Below are positions 9,667 to 18,840 of a stretch of DNA of 57,964 nucleotides, piece after piece (within the stretch, counting starts at the first letter, position 1; every line of letters starts with the position of its first letter). The position numbers were made by a program, and so were the translations under genes. The notes under the pieces are model-generated. The model was not told the origin of the DNA, searched no databases, and saw only the letters and a list, made by a program, of their open reading frames with translations. This DNA comes from a virus. The stretch spans positions 1 through 57,964 of IMG/VR virus record IMGVR_UViG_3300020709_000001; one strand, given 5' to 3'.

Positions 9667-10299
9667 TTAAACAGTAGCGGTGTAAGCACCGTACCATTGA
9701 GTTCCAGATAATTGAACACGTACGATTGTGTACGCGTCACCCCATGCGTTGTCTACGTTTTGGCATAGATCAACAACACGCATTTGACCTTGGTTACCGT
9801 TACCAACTGCGGTAGAAGCACCAAGAGTAGCTTGCGATAAGCCTGTTACTGTAGAACCAGCAGTGATATTTGTGAACAAATACTCATTACCGATACTAGT
9901 CTGAGCCATTGAACCATCAGCTTGGATTTCATAAACGATGTTGAGGTCGTTATAGAAATACGCATTGGTGGTTGAATTAGCAAAAGTTGTAGTACCAGCT
10001 GGCCAATAATTGGACACACGGCGACGACCTGTAGTATCAGTAAACTCTACACCTTGGAATGAACCAGTTACAGTGTATTGTGCTGATAAAGTTGTTGACG
10101 CGTTGCTAGCTGGGGCTTGAGTAGGAACAATCTGACCAGTGGTGCCGCTGTTAGCGGATTGACCATAAGACACAGGTTGTCCTTTCAGGATATTTGAGTT
10201 ATATCCTGATGGAATACCGTTGGCAAGGACCTGTGCTCTTTCCAAACCTGTTGGGAAGAATGCAGGACGCAAACCAAACGGAGCTGACGTTGCTGACAT
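9667..10299 (-). CDS. Head-associated structural protein
   Basis: 210 aa. It starts MSATSAPFGLRPAFFPTG, an N-terminus seen in many phage capsid-region proteins, then a beta-rich Thr/Ser/Gly part ending in VRVQLSGTQWYGAYTATV. It lies directly upstream of the major capsid gene with a ribosome binding site AAGGAG before the ATG. Probably a capsid accessory or decoration protein; the assignment rests on context. Confidence 0.6.
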   Translation of the reverse strand: MSATSAPFGLRPAFFPTGLERAQVLANGIPSGYNSNILKGQPVSYGQSANSGTTGQIVPTQAPASNASTTLSAQYTVTGSFQGVEFTDTTGRRRVSNYWPAGTTTFANSTTNAYFYNDLNIVYEIQADGSMAQTSIGNEYLFTNITAGSTVTGLSQATLGASTAVGNGNQGQMRVVDLCQNVDNAWGDAYTIVRVQLSGTQWYGAYTATV

Positions 10300-10308
10300 A
10301 AAAACTCC

Positions 10309-10836
10309 TTAAAAGAGGGGTACATCTCTTGTTTGGTCGAATTTCATGCCGTCACCTTCAATTTGGCCAATACGTTTCCCGTCACTGTCTTTTGCATTGA
10401 GTAGTTGATCTTGTTGCACTTTAATCTTCTCTTGCTCATCCATCGGTGCATAGTGATGGAGTTCTGACATCATCTCTTGATAAATGTCATTAGGAAGCTT
10501 AAAGAGCAACATTTCGTTAACTGCTACAAAACCTTCATGCTCACCTGATTTGACTCGATAGTTTTCAAAGCCGGGTACTTCCTCGGCTTTCACTGGCACA
10601 TAACCTAAGCGCATGCGTTTGTGAATGGGATCGTACTGGTTTGTTGTTGATAACCAGCATGGATGAAAGCCAGGAATTTCTGGCGGGGTCGGAAGTGACT
10701 CTTGCGTAAATTCCGAGCGGAACATTCTACGACGTTCCTGTGATGATGCTAATGAATCTTCTGCAGCTGCACGAACTGAATCATGATGTCTATCTGTTCT
10801 ACCAGTGCTTAAGTTTTTCTTTAATCTGTTATCCAT
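10309..10836 (-). CDS. Conserved head-module protein, function unknown
   Basis: 175 aa, charged. It has a conserved-looking core, PGFHPCWLSTTNQYDPIHKR followed by RLGYVPVKAEEVPG, and an acidic helical C-terminus. Proteins with this core are regular neighbours of scaffold and capsid genes in aquatic phages. No enzymatic motif. It may assist capsid assembly, by position only. Confidence 0.6.
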   Translation of the reverse strand: MDNRLKKNLSTGRTDRHHDSVRAAAEDSLASSQERRRMFRSEFTQESLPTPPEIPGFHPCWLSTTNQYDPIHKRMRLGYVPVKAEEVPGFENYRVKSGEHEGFVAVNEMLLFKLPNDIYQEMMSELHHYAPMDEQEKIKVQQDQLLNAKDSDGKRIGQIEGDGMKFDQTRDVPLF

Positions 10837-10838
10837 AA

Positions 10839-11828
10839 TTAACCTTTATTCTTGTTTTGACGATCCCATTCAGCGAATTTACTAATCATTCGCTTACGGG
10901 CTTCAGGATTATCCCATGCGCCTGCTTCTTTAATCGCAGCCACACGGTCGGGACTTAAGCGAAACTCATTCGCTTTCGTTGTTGCCGTTGTTTCTCTTCC
11001 CGAACTAGTCATGACAGATCGCGGTCTTTGTGTGGAATTATTGGGCTTATTATAGCTCATATTATATTTCTCAGGTAAATATTTTTTGAGCCGTCCGTCG
11101 AGTTCTTCCCAATAATCTTCTGTTGTTGGGTCAAATCCTTCATCAGTCAGCCGCTTATCAATCATCTGGGCAATCTGAGACTCTTCATTTCGACCGTTAG
11201 GATCATACCATGGGTTGTCTTCCATCCAGTCTGCTGCTAAACGTTGTACTTGAGGATCAGGAACTTGAATATTAGGCTTCTGTTGATTAATCTGTTTAGT
11301 AGCATTATTCTTAATACTTTGTAATGATTCTAATTTACGACGGGCTTCATATAGCATTTCTTCTGCTTTTGCCACTCCGTCACCGTCAGATTGACCTACA
11401 GCCTCACGCATCTTCATCTTAGCATATTCGACTTGAACGCCAGAGTCCTCGATTGCTTTATCGATTCTAGCTAATTCTGCGCCTGAGGTCTTCTTTTCAA
11501 CCGCGGCTAATCGTTCTGCTAATTCTTGATTCTGCTTTTTAAGTGCCGAAATCAGATGAACTGATTCTTTGGCTTTTGATTGATGCATTTTACGTTTAAG
11601 TCTTCGCTCTTCACGACGGACTTGACGTAATTCTTCTTCATCTGCATCAGTTTCTTGTTCAGTTTGTGTAGTTGGCTCACCGTCTTCTTGTGAGTTTTCA
11701 CTTGCTTGAACTGATTCTTCTTGTGCTTCTTCATGCTGTGGACTAATTTCGCCTTCAGGTAAAGCTACAATAGCACCCCCGTCTTGCGACTCTTCTACTT
11801 GCATATCTGCTTTTTCAGTTGAATTCAT
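10839..11828 (-). CDS. Capsid scaffolding-type protein
   Basis: 329 aa. The first 80 residues are very acidic (Glu/Gln-rich). Residues about 80-190 form a long charged coiled coil (REERRLKRKMHQSKAKES and LAERLAAVEKKTSG), followed by a Trp/Pro-containing C-terminal domain (AADWMEDNPWYDP). This composition and the place between portal and capsid are typical of scaffolding proteins, which fill the procapsid and are then removed. No protease motif is visible in it. Confidence 0.7.
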   Translation of the reverse strand: MNSTEKADMQVEESQDGGAIVALPEGEISPQHEEAQEESVQASENSQEDGEPTTQTEQETDADEEELRQVRREERRLKRKMHQSKAKESVHLISALKKQNQELAERLAAVEKKTSGAELARIDKAIEDSGVQVEYAKMKMREAVGQSDGDGVAKAEEMLYEARRKLESLQSIKNNATKQINQQKPNIQVPDPQVQRLAADWMEDNPWYDPNGRNEESQIAQMIDKRLTDEGFDPTTEDYWEELDGRLKKYLPEKYNMSYNKPNNSTQRPRSVMTSSGRETTATTKANEFRLSPDRVAAIKEAGAWDNPEARKRMISKFAEWDRQNKNKG

Positions 11829-11848
11829 AACAGTTTTCCTTTCAAAAC

Positions 11849-12274
11849 TTAGATGAATGCTTTAATTTCACGTGGATCGCCGGTGACTTTACCAATGAGT
11901 TCATGGTCATTAAAGAAAGTAAATAATGCTCTTCCTTGTGTACCTTTGTCATCATTAAAATCAATTTCCCATCTATCTCCACCCCATTTAGGAACACGCA
12001 CAAAATCGCCAACAGCAGCCCAGACACCTTCTGCCCATGGTTGCATAGTTTCACGATTTTTAAACGCCAAAGGGCCTAGTGCAATGACTTTACCGATCAT
12101 TGTGTTCCACTTCTCCGTTTCTTTTGTGTCTTCTGGAATGTAGATACCAGCTGATGTGACCTTCTCTTTGACCGCTCTTAATTGAATAAGAACACGAGCA
12201 CCGTACGGCGCCATAAGTGGGTCGACAACAGGAAACGCTTCTGCAAGCGTTTGCTCAATGTCAATGTTCGACAT
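11849..12274 (-). CDS. GroES-like co-chaperonin (Cpn10 fold)
   Basis: 141 aa. The pattern PYGARVLIQLRAVKEKVTSAGIYIP from about residue 22 (strand, basic mobile loop, GIYIP), then GKVIALGP, VGDFVRVPKWGG and a final HELIGKV follows the Cpn10 order: P..RVLV, GI.IP, G.V...G, GD.V, D.LI. Phage GroES homologues such as T4 gp31 work with host GroEL to fold the capsid protein. Its location between scaffold and portal fits that. It is longer than host GroES (about 95 aa) through insertions near residues 50-85. Confidence 0.75.
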   Translation of the reverse strand: MSNIDIEQTLAEAFPVVDPLMAPYGARVLIQLRAVKEKVTSAGIYIPEDTKETEKWNTMIGKVIALGPLAFKNRETMQPWAEGVWAAVGDFVRVPKWGGDRWEIDFNDDKGTQGRALFTFFNDHELIGKVTGDPREIKAFI

Positions 12275-12452
12275 CTCGATTTTGCTCCTCTAATAGGTTA
12301 TTTAAAATATTCAAAGATTCTTCCAATCCTTGGTGTTGACCAACTAAACGCTGATAAGTTTCAAAGTTGACTACATTGCCATCTACCATGGCTTGAGCAA
12401 CTTCTAATTTACGTTGTTCAATTAGCGTTATAAAGGAGCTAACAAAGTTCAT
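12261..12452 (-). CDS. Small helical protein of the head module
   Basis: 63 aa, predicted helical (MNFVSSFITLIEQRKLEVAQ, then an acidic Leu-rich C-terminus). The start overlaps the preceding stop as TAATG, and the end overlaps the GroES-like gene by 14 nt, so it is translationally coupled on both sides. Function unknown. Confidence 0.6.
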   Translation of the reverse strand: MNFVSSFITLIEQRKLEVAQAMVDGNVVNFETYQRLVGQHQGLEESLNILNNLLEEQNRDVEH

Positions 12453-12751
12453 TAGCGCCCTCTACCTGCTGCTTTCTTTAGAGGCTTGTGTGCTACATGA
12501 CCACCTTTTTTCAGTGTTGCAACTGAATGAGGAACTGGCTTGGTCAGTTTTGGCTTATTTCCTTTTGCAGGCAAATTAGCAATACCTTTTTCAGGGTATG
12601 CACCAATTAGCATGTTGTCAGGCTGATGTGACTCAGGATAAACCTTACCACCTTTAGCATACTTCTTTACTTTTCCACCTTTTTTTAAGTGGTTTGCTTC
12701 ACTTTCGCCACCCATGGCGATGCGCTTATGCATATTAATTGCTTCAGACAT
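12452..12751 (-). CDS. Small basic KKGG-motif protein
   Basis: 99 aa from the ATG at 12751, preceded by AGGAGAG. It is basic and carries LKKGGKVKKYAKGGKVYPES and LKKGGHVAHKPLKK, the same Lys/His-Gly-Gly motifs as the His-rich protein at 6451-7620. It lies directly downstream of portal. The longer frame upstream overlaps the portal C-terminus and lacks a ribosome binding site. Function unknown. Confidence 0.6.
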   Translation of the reverse strand: MSEAINMHKRIAMGGESEANHLKKGGKVKKYAKGGKVYPESHQPDNMLIGAYPEKGIANLPAKGNKPKLTKPVPHSVATLKKGGHVAHKPLKKAAGRGR

Positions 12752-12752
12752 T

Positions 12753-15338
12753 CTAACTCTCCTTCGGTTGGTGTTGATACTTCTGCTGTGCTTCTTGAAC
12801 AGTTCTTGCCATTTCAGCTTCAACCTTACGGCTGTCAATGTCCATTTCTGCAAATTTAATCTCTTTATTGACTAAATTATTCTGTGTATTTTCAACAAAT
12901 GATGACTGAAGCTTGGCTCGATCTTTTTCCATGTTCTGTGCCATTTGTTGCTGTGTTAACTGACTATGTTGTACAAGTTTAGCTTGTTCAAGTTGCGCTT
13001 TAAGCTGTGCTTCTTGTGCTTTCTGATCAGTCTGCATCTTAGCAGTTTGTTGCATTGCCTGCATTTCAGCCTGAACAGTAGGATCAATCTGAACTTGACT
13101 TTGACGAATTTGTTGAACAGTTTGTACAATTTGTGCAATTGCCTGACCAACTTCTGCAAGCATTTGTTTAGAGTCTTGATGCACATGACCAAGAGCACCT
13201 GCAACTAACTTCTGAGCTTCAACAATATGTGGTTGTACTTTAAAGATGTCAAACGGTTCACCTAATGCATCTGATGTATAGGCTTGTGTTTGTTTTAAAT
13301 ACCATAGTGTTAAATGCTGCTTTAAATGCTCTAGCAAAGCTGGCTTAAAGACAGGGGCAACTATTGGATTAGAACCGAAAATTGGGTCTTGATCATATTG
13401 TAAGTGCGATAACATATGAGCCAAATGATCTTGATCAGGGAATGCACCAACAGGTTTTCCTAATGTCATTGCTACATTTTCTAATGCAGGATTCATGTCT
13501 TCCACTTCATGCGGATCAGGTAGAACACCATTAATATCAGGCAGTTTTATCTGTTTAAGAATACGTTTTTCAACTTCCAAACGATTATACAGATCAGGGT
13601 TAGCCGCAGCACGTTGAGAAAGTGTTTGGATTTGAGCATAGCGTTGTGATTCGGCAAAAATGTGTGGGTCACTGACTGGTATCACATCAGAGTTAGTAAT
13701 AAAGTCATCTTGTGTCACTTCTAAATCAGCTACAACTTCACTCTTTCTTTGTTCATCTAAATACCATCTATTTAAACGAGTCAAGACTCTAAAGACTCGA
13801 CGCTGTGAATCATGTAGTCTGCTATGAATGGAACTAAATACAGCAGCTCCTTGTTCTATCAAAGCTTGTGTCGTTCCGACAGGAGCATTTGATGTAATAT
13901 CAGCTACTTTTTCTTCCGATGTAGTCACTACACCTTTAGCAGCATTTGTCAACCAACCAAGAAGTTCAAAAAGTACAGGACTAGGAGGGTTAAAAGGAAC
14001 AGGCATTGCAATTTTACGAACATCATCAACACCGGGAGCTCCCTCAATTTCAGATACTTGTGTGGGCTCAATTACTGTGGTTTGCCCACTGATTTTTGCT
14101 CCTTTGAGCTTGAGCATGGTAGGCGCTGTATTAATGTGTGCAGAATCCAATAAAGCACGCAATGCGCCAGTAAGAGCAGCAGAAAGACCACCAATGAGAT
14201 GAGGAAGACCAATAGCATAGGCGCCACGCCAAGGAATGAACTTAAACTCAATGAGCCAGTCAAGTTTAGTGAATGAATCATCGCCGTCCTCCCAGTTTCT
14301 GTAAAGACCAACCACTGCTCTTTCATTCTCATCAATCATGAGGATATATGGAGCACGATCACCTTTTGTAAATTTATCTTCTTCAAGTTCTAACCATGTG
14401 AAGATGTGATAAACACGTCTGACACCATCTACGTTATCATGTTTTTGTGATCTACCTTCGATCTTGTCATTTGCTTTTTGCGACTTACTTTCATTAGGCT
14501 CCATAGGAGCTCTATATACATCTAAGTCCGTATACAGTCCGTTCTTAACACGAAGGTCATATTCTTCTTGTGTAATGTCTTGAACTTCAGTAACTCGACC
14601 GGCAGTGTAAAAATTACCAGCCGCAAAAGGTAAATACACATTATCAATAGGAACAAATTCAGTGCAAGGGCGTTTCTTGCTTTCGTCGTACCACATCTTA
14701 AGGTACTGACTACCACCGAGAGGAAGTTGTGTGAGCATTTGCTCTTCTTCATCACGATATTCTTCAATTTGCTCGGTTAACTGCCAATTCATGAAATCGC
14801 GTTTGCGATTTGCTCTTTCTTGCTTTTCTTTCGTGGCTTCACCGATGATTTTTGTCCTGACCGGACCATCTGCTGGGAAAAGCTCTTTAATTGCTCTGGC
14901 TGCAAAGTCAACGCATGCTTCCGCCATGACCGGGTGGACGACTTTTGAGGCTCCCATGAATTGAGCGCCGCCAGGAGCATCATGCCCCAATCCAGTTCTT
15001 CTAAGTCCGTCTTCATACTGCTTATCTCTGTCTTCACGAGCTTGTTTATCTTTTTCTATTAAATCTAAGTACTTTAAAGCAATAGTATCAAGATCCCATG
15101 AATCAACAGACCCAGAATCGGCTAGATTTTCATAGAAATCAGGAGATTCCTCCGGTCCTCTTAAGTCATTGAACCGAATAATTGCACTGCCATCCGGAAG
15201 TTCTTCTATATTATCAGCAGATGCTTCAATATCTTCAAGAATCTCATAAACAGACTCATTATCATCAGTATCAGGGTTTGACCCTTCTTCACCTTTAATA
15301 AAACGATTGTAGTCTTGGGGAATTGGCATTTCCGGCAT
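12753..15338 (-). CDS. Portal protein
   Basis: 861 aa. The acidic N-terminus is followed by a portal core: LGHDAPGGAQFMGASKVVHP, then FVPIDNVYLPF, the wing/clip segment PWRGAYAIGLPHLIGGLSAA near residue 370, and a long Gln/Ala-rich C-terminal coiled coil (from about 720) suggesting a barrel. The length is typical of P22-like podovirus portals. A GAGGAAA site precedes the ATG. It forms the dodecameric DNA channel at one capsid vertex, by family knowledge. Confidence 0.85.
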   Translation of the reverse strand: MPEMPIPQDYNRFIKGEEGSNPDTDDNESVYEILEDIEASADNIEELPDGSAIIRFNDLRGPEESPDFYENLADSGSVDSWDLDTIALKYLDLIEKDKQAREDRDKQYEDGLRRTGLGHDAPGGAQFMGASKVVHPVMAEACVDFAARAIKELFPADGPVRTKIIGEATKEKQERANRKRDFMNWQLTEQIEEYRDEEEQMLTQLPLGGSQYLKMWYDESKKRPCTEFVPIDNVYLPFAAGNFYTAGRVTEVQDITQEEYDLRVKNGLYTDLDVYRAPMEPNESKSQKANDKIEGRSQKHDNVDGVRRVYHIFTWLELEEDKFTKGDRAPYILMIDENERAVVGLYRNWEDGDDSFTKLDWLIEFKFIPWRGAYAIGLPHLIGGLSAALTGALRALLDSAHINTAPTMLKLKGAKISGQTTVIEPTQVSEIEGAPGVDDVRKIAMPVPFNPPSPVLFELLGWLTNAAKGVVTTSEEKVADITSNAPVGTTQALIEQGAAVFSSIHSRLHDSQRRVFRVLTRLNRWYLDEQRKSEVVADLEVTQDDFITNSDVIPVSDPHIFAESQRYAQIQTLSQRAAANPDLYNRLEVEKRILKQIKLPDINGVLPDPHEVEDMNPALENVAMTLGKPVGAFPDQDHLAHMLSHLQYDQDPIFGSNPIVAPVFKPALLEHLKQHLTLWYLKQTQAYTSDALGEPFDIFKVQPHIVEAQKLVAGALGHVHQDSKQMLAEVGQAIAQIVQTVQQIRQSQVQIDPTVQAEMQAMQQTAKMQTDQKAQEAQLKAQLEQAKLVQHSQLTQQQMAQNMEKDRAKLQSSFVENTQNNLVNKEIKFAEMDIDSRKVEAEMARTVQEAQQKYQHQPKES

Positions 15339-15339
15339 A

Positions 15340-18300
15340 TTATTTCCTCATTGCGAGTTCTAATTTCATGTAATCAGGCGTGATTTTATGCTCGATCATA
15401 CCACCTTTTTTGTGGCCCTTAGGCTTATTACTTTGTAGTAACTCACGAAGATGATCTGTTGTCACAAAACGCGGCAAGTCAGGGTTTTTCTCAAGCAACT
15501 GATTATATAGATCCATTTTGCTTCCTTTAATGTCCATAGAAGGAGACATTAAAGAATCCATTACACTTTTCGTATCATTACGATCAATAATTCCTGCGCC
15601 TGCTAAATCACGTCTACCTTCATCAGTAATTGAATAAATCGTATGAACATTTTCAGGATTGTTTAGCAAATCAAGTGCTTGATCACGATATTTTTCAATG
15701 ATCGGTCTATTTTGCTTACCTTTAAACTGATTAAGCACAACAGTTGGGTTGGCTTTAATCCATTTGTCTTGATCTTCTGCAAGTTGATATTTAAGACTTG
15801 ATGGTAAATCTTCATAGCGCGGTGCAACTACATTCATTTCAACCGTTGCATGAGGCTTATTTGACTTATCACGTAATGTAAAGATCTTTGTGTCACCGCT
15901 AGCTACTTCAGATGTATAACAACCTACGCAGTGACCCATCATGTCACCTTCATTCTTAAGCGCTTTTTCAAGAAGATCATAGTTTTTCTGACTTCTATAT
16001 TCTTCCATAGCATGTTCAGGATGCTTAGTAGTGGCTACAAGTTGCTTACCTGTGCTTTTATCAACAATATTATGAACAGGATTACCATGCTCATTATTAA
16101 ACTGAATCAGTTCATGTCCTTCTTCTAATGGATGCTCTACATCAGGCATTTTTAGTTCATGCCATTTATCGCCATTTTCATACTTCTTAATAGGCGGAAA
16201 ATGCTCCATGTCTTTAGCAGCGGTCTTTGCCATCTGCTTTTCACGGTAGTCATTAATCTTGGCAACATGGCGAACTGCATCTGGAACGGTCATTCGTTCT
16301 AGATCTTTAGTCTTTAACTGCAACTGCAGTGGAAGATCAGATCTCGGGTTCAGTGAACTTCTTAATTCATCCATTAAATGGTCAAATCCAAGATGATTAA
16401 AGTCTGATCTATTTGGCATTGAGTGAATTGGTGCATTAGGGTCTTTTTCTGCCAATTTCTCAATCCATGGATAATCTTGCAATGTTGCACCAGATGCATG
16501 TGCATTTTCCATTGCATGTTCTGCTGAAATAGAGCTAATTGCTGCATCTGCTCTGTTTTCCCAGTCTTTTCCTTTAACTGTTGTTGAATGTCCTTTAGAT
16601 GGGTATCCTGCTAAAACTCGTTTATCAGGTAAATGAGCAGGATACCAATGATTTTCTCCTATGTCATTAATATGACTAATTCCATGCTCATCTGCAAGTT
16701 TTCTTACAGAGTCATTAGGTGTAGCCAGCTCATTTTTAATATATGACTCTAGTCTTTTGTCAACCCATTTATTAAGCGCTTCTGTGTGAAGAATATCTTG
16801 CTGATGCTCAAGAGTATATCCCATCTTATCAGCAACTTCTTTCCAGTTTGGCTTAAGCTCATAAAAATTTTGATTTAAAGGTGGAGGAAGACCTTGCTTT
16901 AGTGTTCTTAAATGAGCACCTAGTGCTTTATCTATCCAGTTGCCACCTTTTTCTTTGACTGACCAGTTAATGTCTGGATTGTTCAGTGTCAGAGCTGCTT
17001 TCATCTCATCAACAGATGGCTTTTTCAGATCTTCGAGCTCTTTCTGATCTTTCATTCTCTGTTCTAGAGTGCGAGGCTCGGTCTTAGCTTTCTCTTCTTG
17101 ATCTTTAGCTAGACTTTCTCTGTTCTTTCTAAACAGCTCTTCACGCATCTGCTCTGGAGTAAGCGGCACTTCTGACATAGAAGCAGACGGCTTGTTTAGC
17201 TGCAGAGTTTTCTCTTGATCAAGCTTCTGTCTAAGCTCTTGTATACGTTTCCACTCAGGGTATGTTAGGAATGTGCCTTGGCCACCATGGATTAATGCAT
17301 AGTCAGGGTTAATAGACTTCTCAATACCGTAGTTAGACCAGCCAGGAAGACCTGTACTAGCTTGCTTAGGGTGAAACTTCATTGGATAGTAGTTGCGAAG
17401 TGCTTTGTCTGATAAATCAGCACGACGCTCATCTAATCTTGCTTCAATCTCGCCTACAATATGTCGATAATTCTCATGTGGGTCAGTAAAGGGTGTTAAG
17501 TTAGCTTGACCTGAATTTGCATAGTCAATTGCTTCTTGAGTTGGCTTCTCACCTGTAATTTGCTCATGAAGTTTTGCAGCCTCATTAGCATTAATGTTGT
17601 GCTTCTCCATCAATGCATCAATTGCTTTTGCATGAATCGCATCTTTTTCTGATGGAAACATGCCAGTGGATCCACCTCTACCATGTCCTTCATGCTGTTG
17701 AATTGCATGTGATAGTTCATGCTCAAATAGCAGTCTTAGTGCTACAGGGTCATTTGCTAATTTCTCATTGACAAAAATTGTATTGTAGTCAGGTATGAAA
17801 GCACCATGATTATATGGATCAAGATCCATAAAGTGCACATCCATATCAGCCAGATGCGGATATGCTTTGTATAGATCTGGATGTTGATAGACATCTTTCA
17901 TCTTCAAGTCCATCTTAGGAACCATGTCAGGAGTAACCGTGACTTTAGATCCTTTACTAGAAATCTCTTGGCGTGGCTTTAAGTCAAAACTTTTGTACGT
18001 TCCTGTTTCATACATGTTTTGAGCAGGGTCCATACCTGCTTCTTCATTCTTCTTAAACTGCTCATAGTCAGTGTCTCTCCAGCTTCTGGATTTTCTGCCT
18101 TGAGTAATGCCAAGAGCTGTAACTTCAGGAGATAAACTACCAAACTGACTTGGAACTAATGACTCACCCATGAATGCTCTGTTTGCAGCTTCTTGAGCAA
18201 CTGCTTTAGCACCTGTTCCTACAGCTTTAGCAGCTGGACCAGCAAACTCACCTGATGCACCTAGCATGGTGTTCATCATATTCTCTACATCTTGAACTGG

Positions 18301-18795
18301 TAGTCCAGTCTGATTGGAGATCCATTGTGATCCTTGACCGATGTTCTGACCAACATAGTCCATCAGTTGCGATGTTGCCTCATTCCTATAAGCAGGGTCA
18401 TTGGTAATGCCTAGTGCACTACCGAAAGGCTGATTAAAGTAGCCGGCTGCTTGATTCGAAGTCTGCTCTGCTTCTTCAGGAGACTGCCCAAATGCTCGAC
18501 TGCCTGCGTACGTCGCTTGCTTTGCAAAGTAAGGAAGGACGCCACCGACTGTATTGTCAAGTACAGAGGCAACCCCTTTACTTAGATCCAATGCATTACT
18601 TGCAAGTGTGCTGAGCGGCCCAAAGGGTGATACCTGAGGCTGAGGAGCTAGTTGTGCTGCTACTTCGGGTTGTTGCTGTGAAGCTTGCTGAGGAACTACG
18701 GACTGTAATGTCGGAGTCTGCTGTGCAGACTGATTGAGTATCGCCTCGATTTCAGACGGGTCAAACGAAACCGAGACGTTCGAGCTAGGATCCAT
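15340..18795 (-). CDS. Giant polyvalent protein: zinc metalloprotease-like and PcfJ-like domains
   Basis: 1151 aa from the ATG at 18795. The N-terminal 60 residues are Gln/Pro-rich. Around residue 358 lies FEHELSHAIQQHEG, an HExxH zinc-protease motif in a large-polyvalent-protein (LPD) setting (DYNTIFVNEKL before it). Around residues 940-1010 is MGHCVGCY...KIFTLRDKSNKPHATVEM, the signature of PcfJ-like domains. It ends with KKGGMIEHK, the tag shared with other virion-operon proteins. It heads the virion operon next to portal, so it may be packaged and injected. Whether the protease is active is unknown. Confidence 0.7.
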   Translation of the reverse strand: MDPSSNVSVSFDPSEIEAILNQSAQQTPTLQSVVPQQASQQQPEVAAQLAPQPQVSPFGPLSTLASNALDLSKGVASVLDNTVGGVLPYFAKQATYAGSRAFGQSPEEAEQTSNQAAGYFNQPFGSALGITNDPAYRNEATSQLMDYVGQNIGQGSQWISNQTGLPVQDVENMMNTMLGASGEFAGPAAKAVGTGAKAVAQEAANRAFMGESLVPSQFGSLSPEVTALGITQGRKSRSWRDTDYEQFKKNEEAGMDPAQNMYETGTYKSFDLKPRQEISSKGSKVTVTPDMVPKMDLKMKDVYQHPDLYKAYPHLADMDVHFMDLDPYNHGAFIPDYNTIFVNEKLANDPVALRLLFEHELSHAIQQHEGHGRGGSTGMFPSEKDAIHAKAIDALMEKHNINANEAAKLHEQITGEKPTQEAIDYANSGQANLTPFTDPHENYRHIVGEIEARLDERRADLSDKALRNYYPMKFHPKQASTGLPGWSNYGIEKSINPDYALIHGGQGTFLTYPEWKRIQELRQKLDQEKTLQLNKPSASMSEVPLTPEQMREELFRKNRESLAKDQEEKAKTEPRTLEQRMKDQKELEDLKKPSVDEMKAALTLNNPDINWSVKEKGGNWIDKALGAHLRTLKQGLPPPLNQNFYELKPNWKEVADKMGYTLEHQQDILHTEALNKWVDKRLESYIKNELATPNDSVRKLADEHGISHINDIGENHWYPAHLPDKRVLAGYPSKGHSTTVKGKDWENRADAAISSISAEHAMENAHASGATLQDYPWIEKLAEKDPNAPIHSMPNRSDFNHLGFDHLMDELRSSLNPRSDLPLQLQLKTKDLERMTVPDAVRHVAKINDYREKQMAKTAAKDMEHFPPIKKYENGDKWHELKMPDVEHPLEEGHELIQFNNEHGNPVHNIVDKSTGKQLVATTKHPEHAMEEYRSQKNYDLLEKALKNEGDMMGHCVGCYTSEVASGDTKIFTLRDKSNKPHATVEMNVVAPRYEDLPSSLKYQLAEDQDKWIKANPTVVLNQFKGKQNRPIIEKYRDQALDLLNNPENVHTIYSITDEGRRDLAGAGIIDRNDTKSVMDSLMSPSMDIKGSKMDLYNQLLEKNPDLPRFVTTDHLRELLQSNKPKGHKKGGMIEHKITPDYMKLELAMRK

Positions 18796-18840
18796 GTACA
18801 CGAATCATAACACCCTTTGTCAGGATGTTACAATACTGCT
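18796..18840. promoter_or_regulatory. Divergent control gap between virion operon and terminase large gene
   Basis: 45 bp separate two divergent ATGs. Minus strand: TTGTAA (18833-18828), 18-nt spacer, TATGAT (18809-18804), placing the start about 2 nt before the ATG at 18795. Plus strand: TACAAT (18829-18834), about 6 nt before the terminase ATG. Neither gene has a clear Shine-Dalgarno site, so near-leaderless messages are possible. Tentative. Confidence 0.3.

Noticed and set aside
13828-14202. Open frame of 124 codons on the plus strand
   Set aside because: It is a shadow inside the portal gene with no family resemblance and no promoter or ribosome binding site.
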